DNA of 64,000 nt from Streptomyces pristinaespiralis. Its GTDB lineage: Bacteria > Actinomycetota > Actinomycetes > Streptomycetales > Streptomycetaceae. The stretch's first letter is position 1; every line of letters begins with the position of its first letter. Positions 45,619 through 55,202 of this stretch are shown in pieces. The DNA is taken from assembly GCF_001278075.1 (NCBI RefSeq), contig NZ_CP011340.1, positions 3,596,001 through 3,660,000 on the forward strand. The letters run 5' to 3'. The position numbers and the translations under genes are program-made. The notes under the pieces were generated by a model. The model was not told the origin of the DNA, did no database searches, and worked only from the letters and a program-made list of their open reading frames with translations.

Positions 45619-46677
45619 GTGGCAGCACACCGGGAGCACCGAAAACCCCGTGACCGCCGGCTCGAGGGACCGGCCGCCCGCGCCGCGGTCACGCTCGCCC
45701 TGGCGGGCACGGCGGCCACGGCCGCGTTCGACGGCACGGGACACGCGGAACCGGTCCTCACCGCGGCGCAGATCCAGGCCAGGGTCGACAGGCTGTACCA
45801 GGAGGCGGAGGTCGCCACCGAGAAGTACAACGGCGCCAAGGAACGGACGGACAGCGCCCGCAGGTCGCTGGACTCGCTGCGCGACGAGGCCGCCCGCCGC
45901 ACCGAGAGCCTCAACGCCTCCCGCAACGCCCTCGGTTCCCTCGCCACCGCCCAGTACCGCGACGGCGGGATGGACCCCGGTCTGCGGCTGGCCCTGACCT
46001 CCGCCCCGGAGGACTACCTCCAAGGCGCCGCCCTCGCGGAACGGGCCGGAGCGCTGCAGGCCGCGAAGGTCACGGACGTGCGGCGGCAGTTGAGGGAGCT
46101 CGCACGGCTCAAGGCCGAGGCCGGTGAGCGCATGGCCGAACTCGAGGCGCGCCGCAGGGAGCTGGCGGGCCACAAGGACGCCGTCCGCAGCAGACTCGCC
46201 GCCGCACAACGCCTCTTGGCCCGGCTGACCGCCGAGCAGCGGGCCCGGTACAACGGCACCGCCGAGTCGGACGGACCCGCGCGGGCGGACCGTGCCGGCG
46301 CCCCGCGTGGCACCCTCAGGGCCGCCGACGGCCGCGCGGCGCAGGCTGTCGCCTACGCGTACGCGGCGATCGGCAAGCCCTACGTGTGGGGGGCGACGGG
46401 CCCCGGGTCCTACGACTGCTCCGGACTCACGCAGGCCGCCTGGCGCTCCGCCGGGGTCTCACTCCCCCGCACCACGTACACCCAGATCAACGCCGGGACG
46501 CGGGTGCCCCGTTCCGGGCTGGCGCCGGGCGACCTGGTCTTCTTCTACTCCGGCGTCTCGCACGTCGGCCTCTACATCGGCGGCGGGAAGATGATCCACG
46601 CCCCGCGTCCCGGCGCCCCGGTGCGTGTCGCGCCGATCGACGAGATGCCGTTCGCGGGAGCGACCCGCCCCGCGTGA
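45619..46677 (+). CDS. Second secreted NlpC/P60 peptidoglycan hydrolase
   Basis: 352 aa from GTG 45619 (VAAHREHRKPRD), with GGAAG upstream. Signal-like N-terminus, a coiled coil (about 48-215, AQIQARVDRLYQEAEVATEKYN...) and a C-terminal NlpC/P60 domain with YDCSGL (Cys), SHVGLYIG (His) and MIHAP. A paralogue of the gene 1 kb upstream with a shorter linker. It lacks the riboswitch, so the pair is probably expressed under different conditions. Confidence 0.93.
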   Translation: MAAHREHRKPRDRRLEGPAARAAVTLALAGTAATAAFDGTGHAEPVLTAAQIQARVDRLYQEAEVATEKYNGAKERTDSARRSLDSLRDEAARRTESLNASRNALGSLATAQYRDGGMDPGLRLALTSAPEDYLQGAALAERAGALQAAKVTDVRRQLRELARLKAEAGERMAELEARRRELAGHKDAVRSRLAAAQRLLARLTAEQRARYNGTAESDGPARADRAGAPRGTLRAADGRAAQAVAYAYAAIGKPYVWGATGPGSYDCSGLTQAAWRSAGVSLPRTTYTQINAGTRVPRSGLAPGDLVFFYSGVSHVGLYIGGGKMIHAPRPGAPVRVAPIDEMPFAGATRPA

Positions 46678-46778
46678 TGCGCAGGCCACGGGCGTACAGG
46701 AACAATCCGGTTGCCCGTTCACCGGGCCGGTGTCACCATCCCTGGGTCCGTTCCAGCCCCGACCAGCAGGAGCCGTAC

Positions 46779-47531
46779 GTGGATCTCGACGTCCAGAACT
46801 ATGTGCGCACGCTCGCACTCCGCTCGCCCGGCCACGTACGTGTGGGTCCCTTCACGGTGCGCTACAACGCCGACTGGCCCATCCCGCCCGTCAATTACGC
46901 CGTCCCCGACCACGCCGCCAGTCCGACGGCGGACGACATCAGGGCGCTGGTCGAGGTGTTCCGCGAGAAGGACCGGCTGCCGCGCCTGGAGTTCCTGCCG
47001 TCCTGCGCTCCGGACGTCGAACCGGCCCTGCTGGCGGCCGGTTTCACGGTCGAGCGCCGCGCACCGCTGCTCGCCTGCACCCCCGACGCGCTCGTGACAC
47101 CTCCGGTACCGGGGATCACCTTCACCGTCGTGTCGGACGAGGCCGGTTACCGGGCCGCGGCCGGTGTGCAGCACGCCGGATACGGCTTCGAGGGCGAGCC
47201 GACGGAGGGCGAGATCGGCGGGCTGCGCAGCGTCGTGGAGGGCGGCGGCGTGGCGGCCCTCGCCACGGACGACACCGACGGCACCCCGGTCGCCGCCGGC
47301 AGCTGCTCGGTCCCGGTCGAGGGTCTCTGCGAGCTGACCGGGGTCGCGGTCGCCGCGACCCATCGCCGCAGGGGCATCGGCGCGGCGTTCTCCGCCTTCC
47401 TGACCGCGAAGGCCTTCGACGCAGGCTGCCGGACCGTGTGGCTGGAGCCCGGCGACGCCGACGTCGAACGGGTCTACGCCGCCGTCGGCTACGTCCGGGT
47501 CGGCGACAAGACCGACATGTCGCTGACCTGA
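46779..47531 (+). CDS. GNAT-family N-acetyltransferase
   Basis: 250 aa from GTG 46779, with AGGAG at 46768. The C-terminal half carries the acetyl-CoA motif A (LTGVAVAATHRRRGIGAAFSAFLTAKAFDAG) and motif B (VYAAVGYVRVGDK). The N-terminal half is a degenerate GNAT-like lobe. Substrate unknown; no partner gene is adjacent. Confidence 0.88.
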   Translation: MDLDVQNYVRTLALRSPGHVRVGPFTVRYNADWPIPPVNYAVPDHAASPTADDIRALVEVFREKDRLPRLEFLPSCAPDVEPALLAAGFTVERRAPLLACTPDALVTPPVPGITFTVVSDEAGYRAAAGVQHAGYGFEGEPTEGEIGGLRSVVEGGGVAALATDDTDGTPVAAGSCSVPVEGLCELTGVAVAATHRRRGIGAAFSAFLTAKAFDAGCRTVWLEPGDADVERVYAAVGYVRVGDKTDMSLT

Positions 47532-47550
47532 CGCCCCGGCGGGTGGCGCG

Positions 47551-48240
47551 TCAGACCAGGCGGCGGGCCGTCGCCCACCGGGTGAGCTCGTGCCGGTTGG
47601 ACAGCTGAAGCTTGCGCAGCACCGCGGACACGTGCGACTCGACCGTCTTCACCGAGATGAAGAGCTGCTTGGCGATCTCCTTGTACGCGTATCCGCGCGC
47701 GATGAGCCGCAGCACCTCCCGCTCCCGCTGCGTCAGCCGGTCCAGGTCCTCGTCGACCGGCGGCGCGTCCGTCGACGCGAAGGCGTCCAGCACGAAGCCG
47801 GCCAGCCGCGGCGAGAACACCGCGTCGCCGTCCTGCACCCGGAAGACCGAGTCGACGAGGTCGCTGCCCGTGATCGTCTTGGTGACGTAGCCCCGGGCGC
47901 CGCCGCGGATGACGCCGATGACGTCCTCCGCCGCGTCGGACACCGACAGCGCCAGGAACCGCACCGGGTTCTCCGGCGCCGCCATCAGCGAGGCGCAGCG
48001 GCGCAGCACCTCGACCCCGCCGCCACCGGGCAGGTGCACGTCGAGCAGGACGACCTCGGGGCGGGTCGCCGTGATCACGGTGACCGCCTGGTCGACGTCG
48101 GCGGCCTCGCCGACGACCTCGACGCCCGTGCGCTCGGTCTGCCCGATCTCGGCCTGCACTCCCGTGCGGAACATCCGGTGGTCGTCGACGAGCACGACCC
48201 GTACCCGACGCTCTGTGGTCTCTCCGGCCGCCTCGGTCAT
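47551..48240 (-). CDS. LuxR/NarL-type response regulator
   Basis: 229 aa. Receiver domain with acidic pocket VLVDDHRMFRTG, phospho-Asp in LLDVHLPGGGG and Lys in VTKTI. The LuxR HTH LTQREREVLRLIARGYAYKEIAKQLF..TVESHVSAVLRKL lies at about 165-225. Its ATG overlaps the sensor kinase stop (ATGA), giving a two-gene operon. Probable partner of the PspC-domain kinase. Confidence 0.95.
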   Translation of the reverse strand: MTEAAGETTERRVRVVLVDDHRMFRTGVQAEIGQTERTGVEVVGEAADVDQAVTVITATRPEVVLLDVHLPGGGGVEVLRRCASLMAAPENPVRFLALSVSDAAEDVIGVIRGGARGYVTKTITGSDLVDSVFRVQDGDAVFSPRLAGFVLDAFASTDAPPVDEDLDRLTQREREVLRLIARGYAYKEIAKQLFISVKTVESHVSAVLRKLQLSNRHELTRWATARRLV

Positions 48241-49526
48241 CCGTCCGCCCTCTCCATCTCGAGCTCCACTTCCGTGCCCCCTCCGGGCACCGAGCGAAGT
48301 CGTGCCGTCCCGCCGTTGCGCTGCATCCGTCCGATGATCGACTCCCTGACGCCCATCCGGTCCTCCGGTACGGCGTCCAGGTCGAATCCCGGCCCCCGGT
48401 CCCGTACGGACACGAAGACCGTACGGCCCTCGACCTCCGCGTACACCTGCACCGCCCCTCCCGCGCCACCGTACTTGGCGGCGTTGACCATCGCTTCGCG
48501 GGCGGCCTGCATCTGTGCGCCCAGTTTGTCGTCGAGCGGGCAGTCGCCGACGACGACGACCTCGAGCGGGACCCCGTGCTTGTCCTCGACCTCCGCGGCC
48601 GCCTTCTTGACCGCCTCCGCGAGGGTGTCGGGCTCCTCGTCCTCGTCCTTGCCGGTGCCCTCCGGCTTGTAGAGCCAGTTTCGCAGCTCGCGCTCCTGGG
48701 CGCGGGCGAGCCGGCGCACCTCGCCGGCGTCGTCGGCGTTCCGCTGGATCAGGGTCAGGGTGTGCAGGACGGAGTCGTGGACGTGGGCGGCCACCTCCGC
48801 CCGCTCCTGGGCCCGGATGCGCATGGTCCGCTCCTCGGAGAGGTCCTGCGTCATGCGCACCAGCCACGGGCCCGCGAGCAGCGCGACACCGGCGATGACG
48901 GCGACCGCGGCGGTCAGCACATTGCCCAGCTGGGCGGCAGAGCCGCGGACCACCACGAAGACGGTCAGGCCCATGCCGACGAGGGCGACGCCGGCCAGCG
49001 CCCTGGCCAGCTGGAGCAGCCGCCGCCGACGGCCCACCTCGGTCCAGCGGGCCCGGCGGGCGTTGTCCGCCTGCCGCCAGACCAGGACCACACCCGCGCC
49101 GATGAGCAGCGTCGGCCAGACGTAGCGGTTGCTGCCGCGCATGTCGACGTTGCCGACGAAGACGGCGGCGCCGAAGAGGAGGGCGACCACCGCGAACAGC
49201 TGGCCCTTGTCCGGCTTGCGCAGCCGGCGGCGGCCGTCCGGTGTGGTCTCGAAGACCGAGCGCGGTTCCGCGGCCCTGCCGCCGACCCCGAGGGGAACCA
49301 CGATCCAGAACACCGCGTAGAGCACCGCGCCCAGACCGTCGGCCAGGAACAGTCCGAGGAAGACCAGACGCACCCAGATGACCGGGAGCCCCAGATGCCC
49401 GGCCAGGCCGCGGGCCACACCGCCGAGCATCCGCCCGTCGGCGCTGCGGTACAGCTTGCGCAGAGCCGGCTCCTCCGGCAGCGGGGCGCGCGAAGGGCCG
49501 GTGGTTCCGGGCGTGGCGACTGGCAT
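48237..49526 (-). CDS. PspC-domain sensor histidine kinase
   Basis: 429 aa. N-terminal PspC module (KLYRSADGRMLGGVARGLAGHLGLP..VRLVF) with membrane spans and several further spans to about residue 215. HisKA_3 dimerisation region with phospho-His in HVHDSVLHTLTLIQ, then a HATPase_c domain (NAAKYGGAGGAVQVY, SVRDRGPGFDLDAVPEDRMGVRESIIGRM). PspC links it to envelope stress. A divergent PspC protein gene starts 168 bp away. Confidence 0.94.
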   Translation of the reverse strand: MPVATPGTTGPSRAPLPEEPALRKLYRSADGRMLGGVARGLAGHLGLPVIWVRLVFLGLFLADGLGAVLYAVFWIVVPLGVGGRAAEPRSVFETTPDGRRRLRKPDKGQLFAVVALLFGAAVFVGNVDMRGSNRYVWPTLLIGAGVVLVWRQADNARRARWTEVGRRRRLLQLARALAGVALVGMGLTVFVVVRGSAAQLGNVLTAAVAVIAGVALLAGPWLVRMTQDLSEERTMRIRAQERAEVAAHVHDSVLHTLTLIQRNADDAGEVRRLARAQERELRNWLYKPEGTGKDEDEEPDTLAEAVKKAAAEVEDKHGVPLEVVVVGDCPLDDKLGAQMQAAREAMVNAAKYGGAGGAVQVYAEVEGRTVFVSVRDRGPGFDLDAVPEDRMGVRESIIGRMQRNGGTARLRSVPGGGTEVELEMERADG

Positions 49527-49694
49527 GCACCGATCGTCACACGGCGGGACGGGACGCGGTATCAGGGTCGTCCCCCAACCGTCCCTGATCCGCGGCCACT
49601 CGCTTCGGCCGCAGGAGGCTCAGGGACGGAAATCAGGGAACGGCCAGGGTCGGCCAGGCTCCCGCCCCACCCTCCGGGCCGTCACCATGGACCC

Positions 49695-50972
49695 ATGACA
49701 GAGCAGCCGACCGTCCCGCCCCCCGAGGCACCCCAGCTGCGCCGCTCCCCGCACCACAAGGTGGTGGCCGGGGTGTGCGGCGGACTGGGCCGCTACTGCG
49801 ACGTGGACCCGGTGATCTTCCGGATCGCGGTCGGCGTGCTCTCGGTGACCGGTGGGATCGGGCTGATCTTCTACGGCTTCGCCTGGTTGCTGGTCCCCTC
49901 CGAGGACGACGAGGAGAACGAGATCCGCCGGCTGCTGTCGGGCCGGGTCGACGGCGCCTCGCTGACCGCCGTGCTCCTCGCGCTGATCGGCTGCGGGATC
50001 TTCCTGTCCATGCTGAGCAACGACAGCGCGCTCTCCTTCGCCGCACTGCTGTCGCTGACGGTCACCGGAGCGGCCGTCTGGTCCCAGCGCCGCCGGGTGG
50101 CTGCGACCGAGGGCGCTCCGATGGACCCCGCGACGGCGCACACGGTCGCGGAGGCGCCGCCGGAGACCAAGGCCCCGCCGGCGCCGGAGAGCCCTTCCTG
50201 GTGGCGCGACCCGATCGTCAAGGACGGCACGACCGGGCCGGTGCCGACCGGCTATCTGTGGGGCCCCGACTCGGCGGTCGCCGAGAGCTTCGCGGCACCC
50301 GGCCGGGTCGGGCCCGGCCGGGTGCCGCCGCAGAGCCGGGGCCCGCGGGGCATCGGCGGCGCGGTCCTGCTCCTGGCGCTGGTCGCAGGCGGCCTGGGGA
50401 CCGGGCTGAGCTGGGAGGGGCAGCCCTTGGGCACCGCCCTGCAGATCGGGCTGGTGGCCGCGCTGTCGGTGTTCGGGCTCGGCCTGCTGGTCAGCGCCCT
50501 GCTGGGGCGCACAGGCTTCGGCACGATCCTGCTGACGCTGGTCACTGCCGGGCTGCTCGCCGGCGCCACTGCGCTGCCGAAGGACATCGGCACGAGCTGG
50601 GGCGAGCAGCACTGGCGGCCCGCGTCGGTCACCGCCGTCGAGCCGCTCTACGAGCTGGGCACGGGGGTCGGCACCCTCGACCTGTCCACGCTCGACGTCC
50701 CGCCGGGCGAGGCGGTCTCGACACGGGCCGAGATCGGGGCGGGACAGCTCAAGGTCGTCCTGCCGAAGGACGCGACGGTGAAGCTGGACGCCGAGGTGGG
50801 CGTCGGCGACGTCCGGCTCCCCGGGGACACCCCGAACGACATCGACGTCGGCCCGAGCCAGGACCGCCGGCGGACACTGCCGCCGCCGGCCGGGGCGGAG
50901 CCGGCGGGCACGCTGGTGCTGAGGCTCGAAGTGGGCATCGGACAGGTGGAGGTGACCCGTGCAGCGTCATGA
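49695..50972 (+). CDS. PspC-domain membrane protein with DUF2154-like C-terminal domain
   Basis: 425 aa. PspC module at about 15-70 (LRRSPHHKVVAGVCGGLGRYCDVDPVIFRI...IFYGFAWLLVP), further spans at about 90-125 and 215-295. The extracytoplasmic C-terminal domain (LGTGVGTLDLSTLDVPPG..AEIGAGQLKVVLPKDATVKLDAEVGVGDVRLPG) is a LiaF/DUF2154-like beta domain. Divergent from the PspC kinase operon, hence probably its target or partner in cell-envelope stress (LiaF-like role, inferred). Confidence 0.9.
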   Translation: MTEQPTVPPPEAPQLRRSPHHKVVAGVCGGLGRYCDVDPVIFRIAVGVLSVTGGIGLIFYGFAWLLVPSEDDEENEIRRLLSGRVDGASLTAVLLALIGCGIFLSMLSNDSALSFAALLSLTVTGAAVWSQRRRVAATEGAPMDPATAHTVAEAPPETKAPPAPESPSWWRDPIVKDGTTGPVPTGYLWGPDSAVAESFAAPGRVGPGRVPPQSRGPRGIGGAVLLLALVAGGLGTGLSWEGQPLGTALQIGLVAALSVFGLGLLVSALLGRTGFGTILLTLVTAGLLAGATALPKDIGTSWGEQHWRPASVTAVEPLYELGTGVGTLDLSTLDVPPGEAVSTRAEIGAGQLKVVLPKDATVKLDAEVGVGDVRLPGDTPNDIDVGPSQDRRRTLPPPAGAEPAGTLVLRLEVGIGQVEVTRAAS

Positions 50973-51279
50973 GTCCGGTGATGGGGCGGTGCGCCACGGA
51001 GCGGGCGGACCCCGCCGCGAGTTCCGGCACGGCTTCCGCCCCGCGAGGTTCGTCGCGGGGCTGTGCGTACTGACGGCGGCGCTGCTCTACGGCGGCGACG
51101 CGGGCGGCGCCTGGCACACGCCCTGGTGGGTGGCGTTCCCCGTGGTCGTCGGCGGTTTCGTCCTGGCGGGCGTGGTGGCCGCCGTGCACTACGGGGTGCG
51201 GCGCCGGGCCGCGATCAGCGCGTCGAGGGAGAACAGGGGGGCGCCCGCGAGCACCAGCGGCAGCCAGGCCATCAGGTAG
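50959..51279 (+). CDS. Small two-span membrane protein overlapping its neighbours
   Basis: 106 aa from GTG 50959, overlapping the end of the PspC gene by 14 bp (coupled). Two spans (FVAGLCVLTAALLYGG, WVAFPVVVGGFVLAGVVAAV) and a basic tail. Its last 91 bp overlap the 3' end of the opposite-strand DoxX gene. Conserved next to PspC genes in Streptomyces, to my recollection. Function unknown. Confidence 0.72.
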   Translation: MQRHESGDGAVRHGAGGPRREFRHGFRPARFVAGLCVLTAALLYGGDAGGAWHTPWWVAFPVVVGGFVLAGVVAAVHYGVRRRAAISASRENRGAPASTSGSQAIR

Positions 51280-51707
51280 GCGAGGTCGTTGCCGTAGTAG
51301 TACGGGTCGGTCTGCCAGCTCACCGTCAGCCACAGGCTCAGCGAGATCAGCGCCCCGCCGAGGGCGGCGAGCCGGGCCAGCAGCCCGACGAGGGTGCCGA
51401 TGCCGACGGCCAGTTCGCCGAGGGCGATGGCGTAGCCGAAGCCCTCCGGGTTCTTCAGTGCCAGGTCGACGAGCGCCGGCACGGCCGCCGAGTCGCGGAC
51501 GGCGGTCATCATCTCGCCGATGGAGCCGGTGCCGGTCGCCGACATGAACGCGCTGTCGGTGATTTTGTCGAGGCCGGCGTAGATGAAGGTCACGCCGAGG
51601 AAGACACGCAGCGGCAGCAGGGCGTACCGGCCGGCCCGCTCCCTGAATCCGCGTGGCCCGTCGTCGGGCGTCCCGTGGCCCGCCGTCGCCCGATGAGTGT
51701 GTGTCAT
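51189..51707 (-). CDS. DoxX-family membrane protein
   Basis: 172 aa. Four spans with the family start LRVFLGVTFIYAGLDKI (residues about 34-50), the insert TGTGSIGEMM, and the closing DPYYYGNDLAYLMAWLPLVLAG. DoxX proteins are linked to thiosulfate:quinone reduction or redox-stress membrane complexes; this member's role is not set. Upstream palindromic DNA may control it. Confidence 0.9.
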   Translation of the reverse strand: MTHTHRATAGHGTPDDGPRGFRERAGRYALLPLRVFLGVTFIYAGLDKITDSAFMSATGTGSIGEMMTAVRDSAAVPALVDLALKNPEGFGYAIALGELAVGIGTLVGLLARLAALGGALISLSLWLTVSWQTDPYYYGNDLAYLMAWLPLVLAGAPLFSLDALIAARRRTP

Positions 51708-51780
51708 CGCTGGTCCCCGCCTTCAGTCGACCCGTCGCCCGACCATACGTACGGCGCGGCCGCGCCGCTCACCAGACTAG

Positions 51781-51814
51781 TCACAGATCTTGTGACACAC
51801 GGGTCCCGTGACAC
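51781..51814. promoter_or_regulatory. Dyad and direct repeat upstream of the DoxX gene
   Basis: TCACA-GATCT-TGTGA (51781-51795, a perfect dyad) overlaps the first of two GTGACAC direct repeats (51792-51798 and 51808-51814). Operator candidate; the arms resemble CRP/FNR half-sites but face outward. Confidence 0.45.
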
Positions 51815-51838
51815 TCTGGCGAGGAGCAAGGGGCGGGA

Positions 51839-53104
51839 TCAGTAGGTCACTTCGATCAGGCAGCGGTTGCTCTCCACGCCGGCGGCCGTCACCACCTGCA
51901 CATCGACCTGCCCGGGCTCGACCTCCGCCGGCACCGGCACGGTGAGCACCGTGTCCGTCGGATTGGCGAACCCGCCGGGCACGGGGATCAGCGGGACGTG
52001 CACATGCACGGACCCGATACGGACGACCATGCGGGCCAGCCGGTCGGGTGCGCCCGCGCCCGGCGGGACGAAACCGGAGCCGCGCAGCTCGATGTCGTCG
52101 CCGGTGCGGATGGGCCCGTCCAGGTCACCGGCCTCCCGCGCCCGCACCACCGACATCACGACGGGCCGGCCGCCCTCCGCGTACTTGGCCGCCAGGTACG
52201 TCATCGCGGAGACGGTCATCAACAGGACGGCGCCCCACGGCAGCTCCGGCAACTGGCCGGGACTGCGGCCGAGCCGCACCAGGGTGTATGTCAGGGCGGC
52301 GGCGCTCACCAGCACGTACTGCACATCGGCGAAGGCGGCACGGCCGTCGTCGTCGCAGACGAGATCGCGGGGGTGCGGGCGGTCGGCCGGCACCTTCTGG
52401 AGCCGCTGGGCCTGGACGCGTACCGCGACGACCCGGCGCACCAGCACGGCGACCGCGCAGACCAGGGCGAGGACGGTCAGCAGGCCGGCGCCCCGGCCGA
52501 GGGCGAGGCCGCCCAAGAGGCGGTCGTGCTCGGCGGACGTGGAGGACCATGCCTGCTGCAGCGCGATGACCAGCACGGCGTAGCAGACGACCAGCACCCA
52601 GGCGGTGGCGACGGAACGTGAGGTGGAGAGCCGGTTGTCCTCCCCGGCCAGCGGCGCGAGGAGCCCGCCGCGTGCCCGGTGGGCGTGGGCCCCGGCCGTG
52701 AGGGCACCGGCGACGGCCAGTGCGGCGAGCAGCCCCGCCGTACGGGCGCCGGTCCAGCCCGCGCCCATGGCGGTCACCAGCTGGACGGCGCCGAGGACAC
52801 CGAGGCAGGTCCACACGGCGATCAGCGAGCGCAGCCTGAGCCGGCGCAGCCGGGAGCCGTCCGCCTCCCGGCCACGGTCACGGACCGTACGGGCGGCCTG
52901 GGTCAACTCGTCCGACACCCACTGGCGCGAGGCGCCGGGCGAGTGGGCCACGCCCGCGGGCAGTCCCTGGCCGGCTGCGAACCCCTCGCGCAGGCCGACG
53001 AATTCGGCCACCGCACGCCGGTGGCTCTCGCGCGCGCCGTGCACGCACTCGTCGCACCGTCCCGCTTCCTGCACCGCCACGACCGAACGCCACCTCTCAC
53101 GCAT
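51839..53104 (-). CDS. Multi-span membrane protein with C-terminal IPT-like beta domain
   Basis: 421 aa from Met at 53104. A CxxC at EAGRCDECVHGAR near the N-terminus could bind metal. Spans at about 95-120, 120-140, 165-185, 200-225 and 270-310. The last about 90 residues (TGDDIELRGSGFVPPGAGAPDRLARMVVRIG..VPVPAEVEPGQVDVQVVTAAGVESNRCLIEV) look like an IPT/TIG immunoglobulin-like fold. Role unknown; monocistronic. Confidence 0.75.
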   Translation of the reverse strand: MRERWRSVVAVQEAGRCDECVHGARESHRRAVAEFVGLREGFAAGQGLPAGVAHSPGASRQWVSDELTQAARTVRDRGREADGSRLRRLRLRSLIAVWTCLGVLGAVQLVTAMGAGWTGARTAGLLAALAVAGALTAGAHAHRARGGLLAPLAGEDNRLSTSRSVATAWVLVVCYAVLVIALQQAWSSTSAEHDRLLGGLALGRGAGLLTVLALVCAVAVLVRRVVAVRVQAQRLQKVPADRPHPRDLVCDDDGRAAFADVQYVLVSAAALTYTLVRLGRSPGQLPELPWGAVLLMTVSAMTYLAAKYAEGGRPVVMSVVRAREAGDLDGPIRTGDDIELRGSGFVPPGAGAPDRLARMVVRIGSVHVHVPLIPVPGGFANPTDTVLTVPVPAEVEPGQVDVQVVTAAGVESNRCLIEVTY

Positions 53105-53243
53105 CAGGAACAACCGCCCTGTGATGCATGGGAATTGTGCCGCACGCAAGCCGCCGCCACCCCGATGGCCGAGGCCAGGGCGGGTGAATCACGGCCTCAC
53201 CGTGTTGACGTCACCTCGTGGGTCGCCGAGCCGGGGACACGAC

Positions 53244-53276
53244 GACGCCGCCGCTCGGACAGAGAGCGACGGCGTC
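53244..53276 (-). terminator. guaA terminator
   Basis: 13-bp stem with one mismatch (53244-53256/53264-53276), 22 bp past the guaA stop. Confidence 0.65.
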
Positions 53277-53297
53277 GGCTCGGTACTTCGGGGAGGG

Positions 53298-54893
53298 TCA
53301 CTCCCATTCGATGGTGCCCGGCGGCTTGCTCGTCACATCCAGGACCACGCGGTTCACGTCCGCGACCTCGTTGGTGATCCGCGTCGAGATCTTCGCCAGC
53401 ACCTCGTACGGCATCCGCGTCCAGTCCGCCGTCATGGCGTCCTCGGACGAGACCGGGCGCAGCACGATCGGGTGGCCGTAGGTGCGGCCGTCGCCCTGGA
53501 CGCCGACGCTGCGGACGTCGGCGAGCAGCACCACGGGGCACTGCCAGATGTCGCGGTCGAGGCCGGCCGCCGTGAGCTCCTCGCGGGCGATCGCGTCGGC
53601 CTCACGGAGCAGGTCGAGCCGCTCACGGGTGACCTCGCCCACGATGCGGATGCCCAGACCCGGTCCCGGGAACGGCTGGCGCTGGACGATCTCGTCCGGC
53701 AGGCCGAGCTCCTGGCCGACCATGCGGACCTCGTCCTTGAACAGCTTGCGCAGCGGCTCGACGAGCTCGAACTCGAGGTCCTCCGGCAGACCGCCCACAT
53801 TGTGGTGCGACTTGATGTTGGCGGTGCCGGTGCCGCCGCCGGACTCGACGACGTCCGGGTAGAGCGTGCCCTGGACGAGGAACGCGACGTCCTCGCCGCC
53901 CGCGGCCTCGGCCACGATCTCGGCCTGTGCCTGCTCGAAGACCCGGATGAACTCGCGTCCGATGATCTTGCGCTTCTCCTCGGGGTCCGAGACCCCGGCC
54001 AGCGCATCGAGGAAGCGGTCGGCCGCGTCGACGACCTTCAGCTGGACGCCGGTGGCGGCCACGAAGTCCTTCTCGACCTGCTCGGTCTCGCCCTTGCGCA
54101 TCAGACCGTGGTCCACGTACACGCACGTGAGCTGGGAGCCGATGGCCTTCTGCACGAGCGCCGCGGCGACCGCGGAGTCCACACCGCCGGACAGACCGCA
54201 GATGGCGCGCTTGGTGCCGACCTGCGCGCGGATGGCCTCGACCTGCTCCTCGATGACGTTGCCCGTGGTCCAGTTCGGCTCGATGCCGGCGCCCCGGTAG
54301 AGGAAGTGCTCGAGGACCTGCTGGCCGTAGGTGGAGTGCATCACCTCGGGGTGGTGCTGCACGCCGTACAGCTTCTTCTCGTCGTTCTCGAAGGCGGCGA
54401 CCGGCACCACGTCGGTGGACGCGGTGACCGTGAAGCCCTCGGGAGCGGCGGAGCAGGCGTCGCCGTGAGACATCCACACCGACTGCTCGTCCGGGGTGCC
54501 CTCGAAGAGCGTCGAACCGCTCTTGGAGACGTGCAGGGGCGTGCGGCCGTACTCACGCGCGCCGGTGTTGTCGACGGTGCCGCCGAGCGTCGTCGCCATC
54601 AGCTGGAAGCCGTAGCACATGCCGAAGACGGGGACCCCGGCCTCGAAGATCGCGCGGTCAAGGCGCGGGGCGCCCTCCGCGTAGACCGAGGAGGGACCGC
54701 CGGAGAGGATGATCGCCCTCGGGTTCTTGGCCAGCATCTCCGCCACCGGCATGGTGGACGGGACGATCTCGCTGTAGACCCGGGCCTCACGGACGCGGCG
54801 GGCGATGAGCTGGGCGTACTGGGCACCGAAGTCGACAACGAGGACTACGTCCGGGTTGGAGTGGTCGGCGGCGGCGGAGGGTGCTGCTGGCAC
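53298..54893 (-). CDS. guaA: GMP synthase (glutamine-hydrolysing)
   Basis: 531 aa from GTG 54893 ([23 protein letters not shown]), preceded by GGAAGG; a much longer upstream frame is rejected. Class I glutamine amidotransferase with Cys in [10 protein letters not shown] and His in [11 protein letters not shown]-pyrophosphatase loop [11 protein letters not shown], and C-terminal dimer domain ending KPPGTIEWE. Converts XMP to GMP. Together with purH/purN it completes the purine theme of the window. Confidence 0.97.
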   Translation of the reverse strand: MPAAPSAAADHSNPDVVLVVDFGAQYAQLIARRVREARVYSEIVPSTMPVAEMLAKNPRAIILSGGPSSVYAEGAPRLDRAIFEAGVPVFGMCYGFQLMATTLGGTVDNTGAREYGRTPLHVSKSGSTLFEGTPDEQSVWMSHGDACSAAPEGFTVTASTDVVPVAAFENDEKKLYGVQHHPEVMHSTYGQQVLEHFLYRGAGIEPNWTTGNVIEEQVEAIRAQVGTKRAICGLSGGVDSAVAAALVQKAIGSQLTCVYVDHGLMRKGETEQVEKDFVAATGVQLKVVDAADRFLDALAGVSDPEEKRKIIGREFIRVFEQAQAEIVAEAAGGEDVAFLVQGTLYPDVVESGGGTGTANIKSHHNVGGLPEDLEFELVEPLRKLFKDEVRMVGQELGLPDEIVQRQPFPGPGLGIRIVGEVTRERLDLLREADAIAREELTAAGLDRDIWQCPVVLLADVRSVGVQGDGRTYGHPIVLRPVSSEDAMTADWTRMPYEVLAKISTRITNEVADVNRVVLDVTSKPPGTIEWE

Positions 54894-55022
54894 TGGTGGC
54901 GGCCTTCCGGCGGGGAGAGGGGGTCTGCTATTCGATTCTACCGGCGCGCCGGAGATCCCCTTTCGTCTCACCATCCGAACCCGGTTTGCCCGGCGCCGCG
55001 GGGCCCGGTCCATACTGTCCGC

Positions 55023-55094
55023 ATGCAGAAGCAGCTGACCTTCGTCTTTACCTATGGCACCGGCCCGTCCGGCTGCCATGGTCGTGCTGTCTAG
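55023..55094 (+). CDS. Aromatic leader peptide upstream of chorismate mutase
   Basis: 23 codons: [20 protein letters not shown] then RAV and TAG. The F-V-F-T-Y run is the kind of Phe/Tyr control stretch seen in pheA/aro attenuators. A TACTGT hexamer 5 bp before the ATG suggests a leaderless transcript. CAGCTG/AGCTGCT segments at the start and just after the stop can pair, and a terminator hairpin follows. Confidence 0.68.
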   Translation: MQKQLTFVFTYGTGPSGCHGRAV

Positions 55095-55116
55095 CTGCTG
55101 AACAGCGACTTCCCAG

Positions 55117-55145
55117 GCGCCCCGGGCCGACAAGGCCCGGGGCGC
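55117..55145 (+). terminator. Attenuator terminator before chorismate mutase
   Basis: 12-bp perfect stem (55117-55128/55134-55145), loop GACAA, then TTCGGCATTT. It ends 58 bp before the chorismate mutase start, in the position expected for transcription attenuation. Confidence 0.78.
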
Positions 55146-55202
55146 TTCGGCATTTCCGGGCCGTGCGGACCGGGGCCCCGTCGACGACGAGGAGCCCATG
55201 AG

